The notes under the pieces are model-generated. The model was not told the origin of the DNA. It worked only from the letters and a program-made list of their open reading frames with translations, and made no database searches. From NCBI RefSeq assembly GCF_009725235.1, contig NZ_WJFC01000115.1:1-40343 (forward strand): a stretch of DNA of 40,343 bases, in the 5' to 3' direction. The position numbers and the translations under genes were made by a program. Positions 16,873-24,942 of the stretch are shown one piece after another; position 1 is the first letter of the stretch, and each line of letters begins with the position of its first letter. The DNA is from Scytonema sp. UIC 10036. GTDB lineage: Bacteria > Cyanobacteriota > Cyanobacteriia > Cyanobacteriales > Nostocaceae.

Positions 16873-19197
16873 TTAATGCGACAAACTACTAAAACGGTTG
16901 GTAATTCCCCAAGCGATCGCAAAAGCGAGGGCTGAGGGAACCAGGGGCGCACAAATACCGATACTGAACAAGCCAAAGCAGAGGTTAGGAAGAATAACGA
17001 TCGCCACAGCGCTTGCAATTTTGCGATATAACAGCGAGTGAAATCCCCAAATGCATAAACCCCCCGTAATTGCCCAACTCCAGATCCAGAGAGCATCTAA
17101 TCCTTGCGGCAAAAACCGCAGTAAAGAACGTTCTTCTTTAGCTATACTAAGCATCTGGCTCACCATTTGGGCGTGAATGATGACACCGGGCATTTTCCGG
17201 TCCATTTCGTTACCAAAGGGCGTAGAAAAGCGATCGCCAACTGATGGGGCTACGACACCAATCAAAATCAACCGATCTTTCACCCACTGGGGTGGAAAAT
17301 CATTTTGGAGAACTTCTGTGAGCGTTACTTCCCTAGCTACTTTTTGTGAAGATCGATAATTTAAAAGGACTTGGTGACCGCGAGTATCGATGTTGTGATA
17401 AAAACCAGTATGCCTTTCTAAAGGTTGGAAAACGGTAGAGCCAAGTTTCAAGTTGCCTTCAGATGTCGCTTCTGGTTGAATGCCTTCTGAATACAGGTAA
17501 CGAAAGGCTAATTCGGCACTGAAGGCATAAGAGGCTTGGCAAAGGGATTCCCCTGGATTTAAATGAAACAAATAACGGCGAACTGTGCCATCTGGCTCAA
17601 CTGCCAAATCGCTAAAGCCGACATTTTCTGTTGAGCTAGCTGGGGGAGAAGCAACCCCAAATTTATTGCCACCCTTTGATTCCGGTTGACTGACTTCGCA
17701 AATTGTCACCAAGCGTGGGTTTTTCTGGATGTGGGCGGCTAGCTCGCGGTATCCTGGTTCTACAGGAAAATCACGGTAGATATCCAAGCCAATGGCTCTG
17801 GGTTGATGAACCTGGAGTTTTTCTATTGCTTGTAAAATCACGCGATCGCTCAGGGGATACTGACGCTGCTGTCGGATATCTTGTTCTGTTACTTTTACAA
17901 CCAGTAGGCGCTCATCAATTCCGCGATCGCTTTGCAGGCGCATTAGCTGGTCAAAAGCCCACAACTCCACAGGTTGGAGTCCCCCTAAAAACCGTACCGC
18001 CATGACTAAGCCTGTAGCAACCAAACTCCTGACTAAGATATTTGGCAAATGCTGCCATTCAAGCTGACGGCGGGAATTGCGCTTTGTCATCGCTCGCAAA
18101 TCCTTCCAAGTTGGCAGCACCTCAGAGGGATTTTGGTAAATCATTGGTAACCAGGTAGCTCCTGGTAGATCGGTAAATTCCTCTAGACGTTCTTGGGCAC
18201 GACGCACCGCAATGTATAAAGGTTGTCCTGCAGCGTATTCTCTAAGAAATTCTTTGAGAAAAGATTGAGCAACTTTATCTGGAACTATCTCCTGCATGAC
18301 AATGATAATAGGCACGTGTAGATCGGCTAACTGCTGCGCTAGTCCCAATCCTTCACAAGAATTAAAAATTGCGATTTTTAATCCTCTTTGAATCGCTTCC
18401 TTTAAAGCATGTTTAAATTGGTCAGTTTCAATACTTTCCCTGGCGCTAAGACTAATCCGACCTCTTTGTTCTACCGTCTGGCTATGCCCAGCAAAAAAGA
18501 AGATATCCCAGCCCTTTGGATCTCGGAGTTGAGCAATTAAATCTCTAGCCTGAGGCTGATGACAAAAAACTGTCTGCGCTCCATTGAGATTCGCGATGAC
18601 CTTGCGATCGGCTTCTAAATCCAAGTGTCGGTTATCTCCAAAAATTGCCAGAAGGCGAACGCGATCGCTTTGAGTTTGGTGCTTGGCAATCTCCCAAGAT
18701 TCATACTCTACCGGACTATAGCTAACACCGACATTTGGGTAATGCGATAGCAAATCCCAAGTATGCCAAGGCAGTTTCCACAGGATTGGATCTTTGGCTT
18801 TAATGGCTAAGCGTATGGTGTCAGCCTGACTGGCTAGTTCTTTGTTTAACCTTTCTCTAATTTTTTGCCAGCCCAATTCCCCCGACGGTTGCAGCCATTG
18901 GTTTAAGTTAGCCTCCACTTGTCGCATCCGTTGCCAACAGTCGTCCGCAATCTCGCTAGTAGCGCGATTCGTCGCCAAGCTTTCTTCAATCTCCCAACCT
19001 GGAGCGCGAGCGATTGCTGTGAGATTGCGAAAAGATTGTTGCCATAAAAGATACAATCCTTCAATATCTGTGTTAGCTTTTAGCCTACCTTCAATTTCTC
19101 CCAAGGGAGAACCGCCATCTTCTCTCAGTTCTAGCGATACTTCAAACCCTTGATGAAAGTTGCCCCTGCCGATTTTCAGAACTGCTACCCTGCCCAT
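16873..19197 (-). CDS. CHAT-CHASE2 membrane protein
   Basis: A 774-residue two-part protein. The N-terminal half ends in a CHAT (caspase-like) domain: the His in DIFFFAGHSQTVEQRG (about residue 236) and the Cys in IAIFNSCEGLGLAQQL (about 280) form the expected dyad. After a hydrophobic segment near 390 comes a CHASE2 sensor domain (ELWAFDQLMRLQSDRGIDER, VVKVTEQDIRQ, RAIGLDIYRDFP, GFSDLAVEPDGTVRRYLFHL). Three closing membrane helices (about 695-765) follow, so CHASE2 would face the periplasm. No kinase or cyclase output domain is present; CHAT is the only likely effector. The start is 21 bp after the DUF1822 stop, indicating an operon. The sensed signal is unknown. Confidence 0.88.
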   Translation of the reverse strand: MGRVAVLKIGRGNFHQGFEVSLELREDGGSPLGEIEGRLKANTDIEGLYLLWQQSFRNLTAIARAPGWEIEESLATNRATSEIADDCWQRMRQVEANLNQWLQPSGELGWQKIRERLNKELASQADTIRLAIKAKDPILWKLPWHTWDLLSHYPNVGVSYSPVEYESWEIAKHQTQSDRVRLLAIFGDNRHLDLEADRKVIANLNGAQTVFCHQPQARDLIAQLRDPKGWDIFFFAGHSQTVEQRGRISLSARESIETDQFKHALKEAIQRGLKIAIFNSCEGLGLAQQLADLHVPIIIVMQEIVPDKVAQSFLKEFLREYAAGQPLYIAVRRAQERLEEFTDLPGATWLPMIYQNPSEVLPTWKDLRAMTKRNSRRQLEWQHLPNILVRSLVATGLVMAVRFLGGLQPVELWAFDQLMRLQSDRGIDERLLVVKVTEQDIRQQRQYPLSDRVILQAIEKLQVHQPRAIGLDIYRDFPVEPGYRELAAHIQKNPRLVTICEVSQPESKGGNKFGVASPPASSTENVGFSDLAVEPDGTVRRYLFHLNPGESLCQASYAFSAELAFRYLYSEGIQPEATSEGNLKLGSTVFQPLERHTGFYHNIDTRGHQVLLNYRSSQKVAREVTLTEVLQNDFPPQWVKDRLILIGVVAPSVGDRFSTPFGNEMDRKMPGVIIHAQMVSQMLSIAKEERSLLRFLPQGLDALWIWSWAITGGLCIWGFHSLLYRKIASAVAIVILPNLCFGLFSIGICAPLVPSALAFAIAWGITNRFSSLSH

Positions 19198-19218
19198 CGC
19201 TACTTTCTGGTTAATTTT

Positions 19219-20664
19219 TTAAGCTATAAAGTCCTCACTCAAGCTCGCTCTATCAAGTGCCACTTGCACCTGGAATTGGGTTCCTGGAGGCGGACTGAAA
19301 CCCAACTGAAGGATTTTATCTTTCCCCTGACCTAGATCGTCGCTTCTTGTTTGGGCTTGCAAGCGAGTTTCACCACCGGAAATCACGCGCAGTTGGAGAT
19401 TTGGTGGAAGCTTGTGTTGTTGATTGATTGGTTGCACTTGTAGGCGCACGCTAATTTTGTCTTCAGTTTTCGGTCTAATGGTGACAATCAATGCTATCTG
19501 GCAAGTTCCCAACTGCATCCCCAAGTCAATAAGCCTAGCTTTACTGACACCTGCTTGGGGATGATGGGGCGCGATTTTGCCTAGACTTAAGGCTGCTTCC
19601 CAACGGGTTTCTTCATCGTTAGCAGTGCGTAACAATTGAGTCAACGCCTCAACAACTTCCGGATGACCAATTCCAATCTGTCCTAAAACCCCAGCTGCTT
19701 GACAGCGCTCTTTTTCGGAGCGATCGGATTGTAGCAGGCGAATTAATGGCGCGATCGCTTCGGAAGATACTGTCGTTTCCGCCGTTTCTATACCGCGAAC
19801 TGCACTGAATTCTGGAGGTGTTAAAAGTGTTTCGACAGCTTGCCAAATCTCCTCTATCGTGCTGTTGGCTTTCTCTAACCATTGCCGCAAGTTCACGACT
19901 GCGACACTAGCACTTGCGGTAGAAGTTAAGCCCAAACGCTGGTTGTATAACTGCTGTCGCCATTGTTCGTTTGTGAGTAATGCAGCCCATCGTTCAAAGG
20001 GTACTGCCAGTCTGGGTGAGTAGATGCCTGGTTTACTGAGTTGCACTAATAACTCTTGAGCGACTTTGACAGATAACTGCCGTGGTGATTCTTGAGGGTA
20101 GGAACTGGTGTTTTGCTGGGGGACGAGTAGCATTTGTGTGAAGTCTTCAGCTAAGACTTCCTGGTTGATATAGTAAGTGCGATCGCTTTCATCATATATT
20201 CCCTGCTTCTTGAGTTTTTCATAGCTAGCGAATCCCCATACCCGCAGCCAAGATTGTTCTGATTCACCCAAATTAATTTGCACGGCAAGGTAATAGTCCT
20301 TTCTCCAGCTAGGAATATCAACCCACTCGCGGGGAACGGCAAATTCTTCTAGATCGCTTGTTTCACTAGGAATCAAAACCAATCGCATTCCTTCTAACTC
20401 AATTGGTGTACCGTTGACAAATTCCCACAGAGAGTCCCAAGTGATGTCAGAAATGCTACTTCGAGAGCGATCGGCTTCTTTCAACCAAGCCTCAAGCCAA
20501 GGAACAAAAGTTTTTAAGCAGAGATAATTGAGATAAGCTTGACAGCGAGCAGCTGCATTAGAATGAAGTTGGGATTGCTGCCAAGCTTCTTTTTGAAGCT
20601 CTTGTGATAAATTCAACCAGAGCTGGTTAGGATAAATAGTAGAAAGTTTTCGCAATTTCAACAT
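19219..20664 (-). CDS. DUF1822 family protein with HEAT-like repeats
   Basis: A 481-residue protein of the cyanobacterial DUF1822 family. The N-terminal 200 residues (WLNLSQELQKEAWQQSQ, TPIELEGMRLVLIPSE, WVDIPSWRKDYYLAVQINL, YINQEVLAEDFTQMLLVPQQ) are typical. Residues 300-370 form two HEAT-like repeats (IAPLIRLLQSDRSEKERCQA, VEALTQLLRTANDEETRWEA). The C-terminus is a beta-rich domain also seen with family members. It begins 9 bp after the stop of the sigma-like gene, with AAGGA in the gap, so the two are co-transcribed. Its function is unknown; it may be a scaffold or partner of the adjacent CHAT-CHASE2 protein. Confidence 0.85.
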   Translation of the reverse strand: MLKLRKLSTIYPNQLWLNLSQELQKEAWQQSQLHSNAAARCQAYLNYLCLKTFVPWLEAWLKEADRSRSSISDITWDSLWEFVNGTPIELEGMRLVLIPSETSDLEEFAVPREWVDIPSWRKDYYLAVQINLGESEQSWLRVWGFASYEKLKKQGIYDESDRTYYINQEVLAEDFTQMLLVPQQNTSSYPQESPRQLSVKVAQELLVQLSKPGIYSPRLAVPFERWAALLTNEQWRQQLYNQRLGLTSTASASVAVVNLRQWLEKANSTIEEIWQAVETLLTPPEFSAVRGIETAETTVSSEAIAPLIRLLQSDRSEKERCQAAGVLGQIGIGHPEVVEALTQLLRTANDEETRWEAALSLGKIAPHHPQAGVSKARLIDLGMQLGTCQIALIVTIRPKTEDKISVRLQVQPINQQHKLPPNLQLRVISGGETRLQAQTRSDDLGQGKDKILQLGFSPPPGTQFQVQVALDRASLSEDFIA

Positions 20665-20673
20665 TTTCTGTCC

Positions 20674-22452
20674 TTAATTCCTCTGGAGTTCTAGGTAGAG
20701 CACATCTTTTGACAGCCAATCCTCAACCACTTCGCCGACTTGTTGCCTTTCTGTTTCTAGGGAAAGACCAAAGCGGGTATTAATCCACCAAAGAAAACAA
20801 CGCTGCAACTGCTGCTTCGCTAAAGCCAGGGTTTGGCAGGCATGAGAGCTAGTTTTGATATCTTGCTTTTGACCGTATCGCTGGCAAATAATTTCTCTTT
20901 GTAGCGATCCTAATTGCTCAAAAGACTTTAATAATCCCGATTGAATAAGATTTTGGTAATAGTTTTTTAACCATAACTTGATATAGTTAGTTTGCCATTG
21001 ATTCAGTAAGTTTAAAAAACTTTTTTCTAATTGATTTTGAGCTAAAAATAGTTTTTGTTCGACTTCTTCTTGGCTAATAGGTTGTTCTTGGCTCAGAGTC
21101 TGAGTTAGCTCCGCGAGACTCATTTGTTGACCGTAGCTAAGTTTGAGAATTTGCTGCAATCGCATATCCAAATCTGCTAGTGCAGCAATTAATTGAGCTT
21201 CAATTGGATTAGCAGAGTTAAGATGAGCAAATTTTTCATTTAAAAATGTTTTGACATAAGCACTGGGATTGATTTGCTCACTTGTTAACTCCTGAAACTT
21301 TTCTACCAATGGCGCTTCTACATTCTTGGAGATGTAGCGTGAAATGGTTCCCTGATGAACACCAATCTTACTGGCAAACTGTTCCTGAGTTAAAAGTGCT
21401 AATCGGTGAGGATAGCACAGAGGCATGACAGCTTGACGGCAGGATTTGGGAATTTGACTGCGGACATTGTCTAAGTTTTGCTCAATAAGTTCAATTTCTC
21501 TCCTTAAAATCAGGTCTACCTCTTGTAAAGATTCTGTTGGTTCTTCTTCGTTCTCTAAAGCTTCCCAAGAAGTGATGCTCCGATCGTCCGGTTGTTCGTT
21601 GTTATTGACATCGTAAGAAACTTCAATAATTTGGGAAGGTTGCTGTAAAGTGGCGATACAGATATTCATCCATTCTTGAATCATTGCAGGCGTTGCTGCT
21701 GCACCAACAGCGACTTGCAAGAAAGCAACTGGTTGAAATCTCTGAGAATTGTATTCCTTAGCGGTTTCCGCAAAATCTGAGAGTTCTGGTTCTGGCCATT
21801 TGTCTCCTTCTCTTCTGTTGGGATGATAAACGCGATTATTTTTGTAGATAGGAACAAAATAGCGCCAAGCAAAAAGATACTGCGAAATTTCTGGTTCTCT
21901 TGAGCCAGAGTTTGTCAGCGCTTCTCTCAGTCGTTCTTCCGCCTTTTGCAGTTTTCTACGGCTATTGATATCTACATCACATAGCAGATGCCATTTCGAT
22001 TCCCAATGTATTTGCTGGCGCATCACATTTCGCAGTACCCCTACCATGTAGGTTTTAAGATTTGCTCTACTATCGTTACTAGTCTTGTACTTATTGAGAG
22101 ATTGTTGTAATTTCTCCCGGTTACAAAGGTGTTCATTAGTCAGAGCATACAAATTTTCTGCCTGAGCTGCGTAAAAAGGCAGACGACACCAACTTCTCCA
22201 AATGAGATAACAGCGATCGCGATCGAAGTAAGCTAATAAGTGCCAGTGAGCCAAGCGCTTTTCTATCTCAGGTTGGGAATCGTCATTGAGAATTTTTACA
22301 AAATAATCTACATAATCGCTCTCATTCCACTCAGGATGCAACTGAACTAGCTTTTCCATCCGCTCCCGCAAGCGATTTTGAATTAATCGTTTGAATGGAG
22401 GATGACCGCTCGTTGCAGTAAAATCATGCAGTGTCCAGAATTGATCGCTCAT
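20674..22452 (-). CDS. sigma-70-like factor of the CHAT/DUF1822 cassette
   Basis: A 592-residue protein related to sigma-70-family proteins that head these cyanobacterial cassettes. The middle has an HTH reading LTQEQFASKIGVHQGTISRY (about residue 358) and the C-terminal part is a second helical, region-4-like domain (LGSLQREIICQRYGQ). The N-terminal region (YVDYFVKILNDDS, FDRDRCYLIWRSWCRLPFYA) resembles the extended N-terminus of this subgroup. Promoter specificity cannot be told. It is the first gene of a four-gene minus-strand unit and reads divergently from the precursor/exporter locus, so it is a candidate regulator of that locus. It could also be a degenerate sigma factor with another role. 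Confidence 0.72.
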   Translation of the reverse strand: MSDQFWTLHDFTATSGHPPFKRLIQNRLRERMEKLVQLHPEWNESDYVDYFVKILNDDSQPEIEKRLAHWHLLAYFDRDRCYLIWRSWCRLPFYAAQAENLYALTNEHLCNREKLQQSLNKYKTSNDSRANLKTYMVGVLRNVMRQQIHWESKWHLLCDVDINSRRKLQKAEERLREALTNSGSREPEISQYLFAWRYFVPIYKNNRVYHPNRREGDKWPEPELSDFAETAKEYNSQRFQPVAFLQVAVGAAATPAMIQEWMNICIATLQQPSQIIEVSYDVNNNEQPDDRSITSWEALENEEEPTESLQEVDLILRREIELIEQNLDNVRSQIPKSCRQAVMPLCYPHRLALLTQEQFASKIGVHQGTISRYISKNVEAPLVEKFQELTSEQINPSAYVKTFLNEKFAHLNSANPIEAQLIAALADLDMRLQQILKLSYGQQMSLAELTQTLSQEQPISQEEVEQKLFLAQNQLEKSFLNLLNQWQTNYIKLWLKNYYQNLIQSGLLKSFEQLGSLQREIICQRYGQKQDIKTSSHACQTLALAKQQLQRCFLWWINTRFGLSLETERQQVGEVVEDWLSKDVLYLELQRN

Positions 22453-22782
22453 TTTCAGAGATTATCCGCTCAGTGTAGGTGGCTTGCTCGTTGAGATCAA
22501 GAAACCACTTTGACAGAATCTAGGTTTATGAACTTTATTATTCAGTAGGCAATAGCCACCAAACTCTTTTGCTCATTCTAGCTTTGAGGTTGTTTTCGAG
22601 CGTAAAGCTTTTACAAATTGACAATAAACCAGATACATTGGTTTGAACCCATTTTATTTATCTAGTTATTGGGATGGCGTTTGCTGGTTTATGCACTTAT
22701 ACAGGGTAAACGCATCTTTTGTATAAATTGTACTTAACAAAAAGATACAGAACAAGAAATGAAGTGTTTGTGCCAAATTTAG
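22453..22782. other. divergent intergenic region
   Basis: 330 bp between the sigma-like gene (minus) and the start of the exporter relic (plus). No gene is seen. It must contain the promoter of the minus-strand cassette and may keep the old promoter of the vanished plus-strand copy, but I could not assign boxes. Confidence 0.4.
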
Positions 22783-23165
22783 AGCGGTGGTAAGGTGATT
22801 GCTCTCATCGGCAAATCTGGGTGCGGTAAAAGTACTCTGGCTAAATTGATTGCGGGTTTATACCAACTTCAGTCTGGTAATATACGCTTCGGCATTTATA
22901 ACCTGGAAGACCTTTCTTTAGACTGTCTGCGACAACAGGTAGTACTGGTTCCCCAAGACGCGCATTTTTGGAGTCGGTCGATTCTGGAAAATTTTCGTTT
23001 GGGTTTGCCCAATATTACCTTTGAGCAGATTGTGCAAGCTTGTCACATTGCTGGGGCTGATGAGTTTATCAACAACCTCCCTGATAAGTATCAAACGGTC
23101 TTAGGGGAATTTGGGGCTAATCTTTCTGGTGGTCAAAAGCAAAGATTAGCGATCGCTAGAGCCAT
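22783..23165 (+). pseudogene. PCAT ABC-exporter ATPase fragment (relic part 1)
   Basis: A frame reading SGGKVIALIGKSGCGKST to LSGGQKQRLAIARAI. It is close to residues about 505-630 of the intact exporter at 25795-28002, covering Walker A, the Q-loop and the signature (ANLSGGQKQRLAIARAI). Both the upstream membrane/C39 domains and the downstream Walker B are missing. The homology begins right after a TAG and ends at the IARAI codons, where HlyD-like sequence starts. A GTG at 22795 could initiate, but only a truncated ATPase would result. Confidence 0.9.
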
Positions 23166-23217
23166 CTATCGATGATTCCTGCTTGCAAACTCAAAAAAGC
23201 CAACTGCAAAGCAACAT
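23161..23217 (+). pseudogene. HlyD-adaptor gene fragment (relic part 2)
   Basis: The nucleotides GATTCCTGCTTGCAAACTCA and the following AAAAGCCAACTGCAAAGCAA match 28370-28415 of the intact hlyD-like gene (coding DSRLQTKKSQLQSN) with a few substitutions. Only about 57 bp survive, joined to the exporter fragment through a shared GCCAT/GCCAC. It is recognisable only by comparison with the intact paralogue in this window. Confidence 0.8.
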
Positions 23218-23286
23218 CTTCCGCCAGCAGCTAGAAGCAAGCAACCAAAGATGGAGGACAACCAACCAGAGAGAATTGTGGAACTT
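23215..23286 (+). pseudogene. FHA/TPS exoprotein gene 3' fragment (relic part 3)
   Basis: The stretch AGCAACCAAAGATGGAGGA and the following CAGAGAGAATTGTGGAA match 32827-32874 near the 3' end of the intact FHA-domain gene (coding EQPKMEDSQAERIVEAQ). It is fused directly to the HlyD fragment. Homology stops at about 23286 and the remainder is unrelated AT-rich DNA. Confidence 0.8.
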
Positions 23287-23394
23287 CATTTTGAATGCGT
23301 GAATTTTACATTTTGAATTCAAAAAATGGTCATGGCGATCGCCTGTGGCTTTGATAAGTAGAACAACATAATTAAATGTAAAATACAAGGTCTT

Positions 23395-23428
23395 AGAAAC
23401 CCGGTTTCGCAGGAGTTACCGGGTTTCT
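23395..23428. terminator. perfect 11-bp inverted repeat, terminator or dispersed hairpin
   Basis: AGAAACCCGGT (23395-23405) and ACCGGGTTTCT (23418-23428) with a 12-nt loop. No clean T-run follows on either strand. AGAAACCCGG...CCGGGTTTCT hairpins are also common as dispersed elements in cyanobacteria, so either role is possible. It sits between the relic and the precursor genes. Confidence 0.5.
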
Positions 23429-23579
23429 AGATGCTAAGTTTATTTTGGTTGACTTACTTAGGATTGTTATCCAAATGCACTTTGTGAAGTTTTTTGGCTA
23501 AAAAAAATAATAGTTGTAACCTAATGCGGGCATAGGTTTCAGCTATTTTTTTGAGTAGAACAACAGCTTTTACATGGGG

Positions 23580-23637
23580 ACAAGTACATAAATCAAAAAA
23601 CACCACCTCATTAACTTTGATGAAAGGGTTAAAACCC
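23580..23637 (+). promoter_or_regulatory. conserved leader element, copy 1
   Basis: A 58-bp block, ACAAGTACATAAATCA... ending TGAAAGGGTTAAAACCC, that aligns without large gaps with 24553-24610 before the short precursor gene. The GGGTT-AAAACCC end can pair. It lies 189 bp before the first long precursor. It is probably a promoter or 5'-UTR element preserved in the tandem duplication. Confidence 0.55.
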
Positions 23638-23778
23638 CAACGAGGTAAGACAAAGCCTCTGAGTTCAATGTCGTTAATTACAGTCTTATGACTCTATACA
23701 GGCGTCGCCAAAGCTGATTTTTGACTTGAAGCAGAGTTAATGCCTATCCTCACTCAAAATCATCGATAGCAGGGATTA

Positions 23779-23825
23779 ACCAAATCGAAAGCTATTGATG
23801 TCATCTTAACTACAGGAGAAAAACA
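23779..23825 (+). promoter_or_regulatory. duplicated ribosome-binding segment of the first long precursor
   Basis: A 47-bp block ending with AGGAG (23814-23818) seven bases before the ATG. It is repeated with a single mismatch at 24896-24942 before the second long precursor. The strong Shine-Dalgarno decides both starts. Confidence 0.85.
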
Positions 23826-24248
23826 ATGTCTAACATCGACACAGCGATTTCTATTTCTGACGAACAACTGTTTACAGAATTAACTTCTGAAGAAGGAGCC
23901 GTCATCGAAGGCGGTGCTCTTCTCTTGTTGCATAAAGCCACTGCCATTAAAGCAAGTTCAGACATCGCCTCAAATACTAATGGAGACGACGTCGTTGTTA
24001 AAGCCGACGGCAAGAAAATTCACGGAACTGTTAAAGATGTGGAAACAGGGGAGACATTTAACATTAACAAATTTCATGTTATTGACGGGACTGCATCGAT
24101 TACTTTTTTTGATGCCGACGTCTGGGGTAATGCCGATGATTATCTAGGCGGTTTTACTGTAGGAAACAGCCCCACAAACGGTAAAAAATGGAAGCGAATC
24201 AGCGGAAGTGACTCTATATACGACGTACAATACGAGGTTATTGCCTAA
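23826..24248 (+). CDS. double-glycine-leader secreted protein 1, C2-like core
   Basis: A 140-residue protein whose N-terminus (MSNIDTAISISDEQLFTELT, then SEEGAVIEGG) is a classic leader for C39-peptidase exporters, with cleavage expected after the Gly-Gly at residues 29-30. The leader contains the amphipathic FTELTSEE motif. The predicted core of 110 residues is large for a bacteriocin, acidic, beta-strand-rich and cysteine-free. It contains FFDADVWGNADDYLGGF, which resembles the Ca2+-binding D-x-D...DDxLG loop of C2-like domains. A second copy follows at 24943. Export by the PCAT/HlyD pair downstream is inferred from the leader and the context. The core's function (toxin, adhesin or structural protein) is unknown. 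Confidence 0.85.
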   Translation: MSNIDTAISISDEQLFTELTSEEGAVIEGGALLLLHKATAIKASSDIASNTNGDDVVVKADGKKIHGTVKDVETGETFNINKFHVIDGTASITFFDADVWGNADDYLGGFTVGNSPTNGKKWKRISGSDSIYDVQYEVIA

Positions 24249-24325
24249 ACTCCTCAAAACTTTGAGATAGTCAATAACTGCAGAGTCAAATTTTTGGTTC
24301 TCAGAAGCTGAACATTAAACATTGT

Positions 24326-24350
24326 CGGGGCAAAAAGCCCCGATATTTTT
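24326..24350 (+). terminator. intrinsic terminator after long precursor 1
   Basis: CGGGGC (24326-24331), a five-base A loop, GCCCCG (24337-24342), then ATATTTTT. It is a compact GC stem with a T-rich tail, duplicated after the second precursor (25431-25452). It would attenuate transcription into the distal genes. Confidence 0.85.
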
Positions 24351-24552
24351 CCCTACTGTGCAAGTCCTAAACATGGACATTGCATAAAACAGGGATGAAT
24401 TAATGAACTGCAAAGTCGCGAAGTGAAGGAAGTCGTTGCTGAAATAAGGGATGAAATTTTGGCATGAAAATCTCAAAACTCTCATTCTCTCTGTTTCTCC
24501 ACTAGCCAGCTATCCTTAACCAAAGCGTATCGGATGAGAACATTGTTGGCGA

Positions 24553-24610
24553 ACAAGTGCATAAATCAGCAAACGCAACCTCAATAACCAAACTGAAGGG
24601 ATTCAAACCC
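24553..24610 (+). promoter_or_regulatory. conserved leader element, copy 2
   Basis: A 58-bp block homologous to 23580-23637 (ACAAGTGCATAAATCA... TGAAGGGATTCAAACCC). It lies 36 bp before the short Cys/Pro precursor start, close enough to be its 5'-UTR. Confidence 0.55.
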
Positions 24611-24645
24611 GCAAAACAGAATCTCAAGTAAAGGAGACTAGAAAA

Positions 24646-24870
24646 ATGAGAAGCAAAAGACTTTTAGTAGAAGACTTGAATTTGGTTGAAGAACTGGATA
24701 ATCAAACTGCTGAGTGTGTGGGAGGGGGACAGAAAGCACAGCAAAAAGTATTACTTGCTCCTCCACATGCTTGTCCCCCTGGTTGGATACCAGCGCTACC
24801 GCCTCTTAATCCTCAGCTAGGCTGTATTCCTAATACTATAGTTTCCCGGAATGAGCAGAATACCCCATAG
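24646..24870 (+). CDS. short double-glycine-leader precursor, Pro/Cys-rich core
   Basis: A 74-residue peptide with AAAGGAG well placed before the ATG. The leader (LLVEDLNLVEELDNQTAECV) ends in GGG at about residues 26-28. The core (about 46 residues) reads VLLAPPHACPPGWIPALPPL and then NPQLGCIP, so it has two cysteines that could form a disulfide and about ten prolines. No lanthionine, cyclase or YcaO maturation gene is nearby, so the peptide would be matured only by leader removal and oxidation. It lies between the two long precursors, inside the second duplication unit. The first unit lacks an equivalent. Confidence 0.78.
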   Translation: MRSKRLLVEDLNLVEELDNQTAECVGGGQKAQQKVLLAPPHACPPGWIPALPPLNPQLGCIPNTIVSRNEQNTP

Positions 24871-24895
24871 CCAGAGCAAATCGCAGTAGGGGTTG

Positions 24896-24942
24896 ACCAA
24901 ATCAAAAGCTATTGATGTCATCTTAACTACAGGAGAAAAACA
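24896..24942 (+). promoter_or_regulatory. duplicated ribosome-binding segment of the second long precursor
   Basis: Identical but for one base to 23779-23825, with AGGAG spaced the same distance from the ATG at 24943. Confidence 0.85.

Noticed and set aside
23300..23820. CRISPR-like or repeat array before the precursors
   Set aside because: Only one hairpin and the duplicated leader element were found; there are no regularly spaced repeats.
24360..24640. Possible extra short precursor between long precursor 1 and the Cys/Pro peptide
   Set aside because: Small frames exist (for example ending REVKEVVAEIRDEILA) but none has an RBS together with a GG leader.
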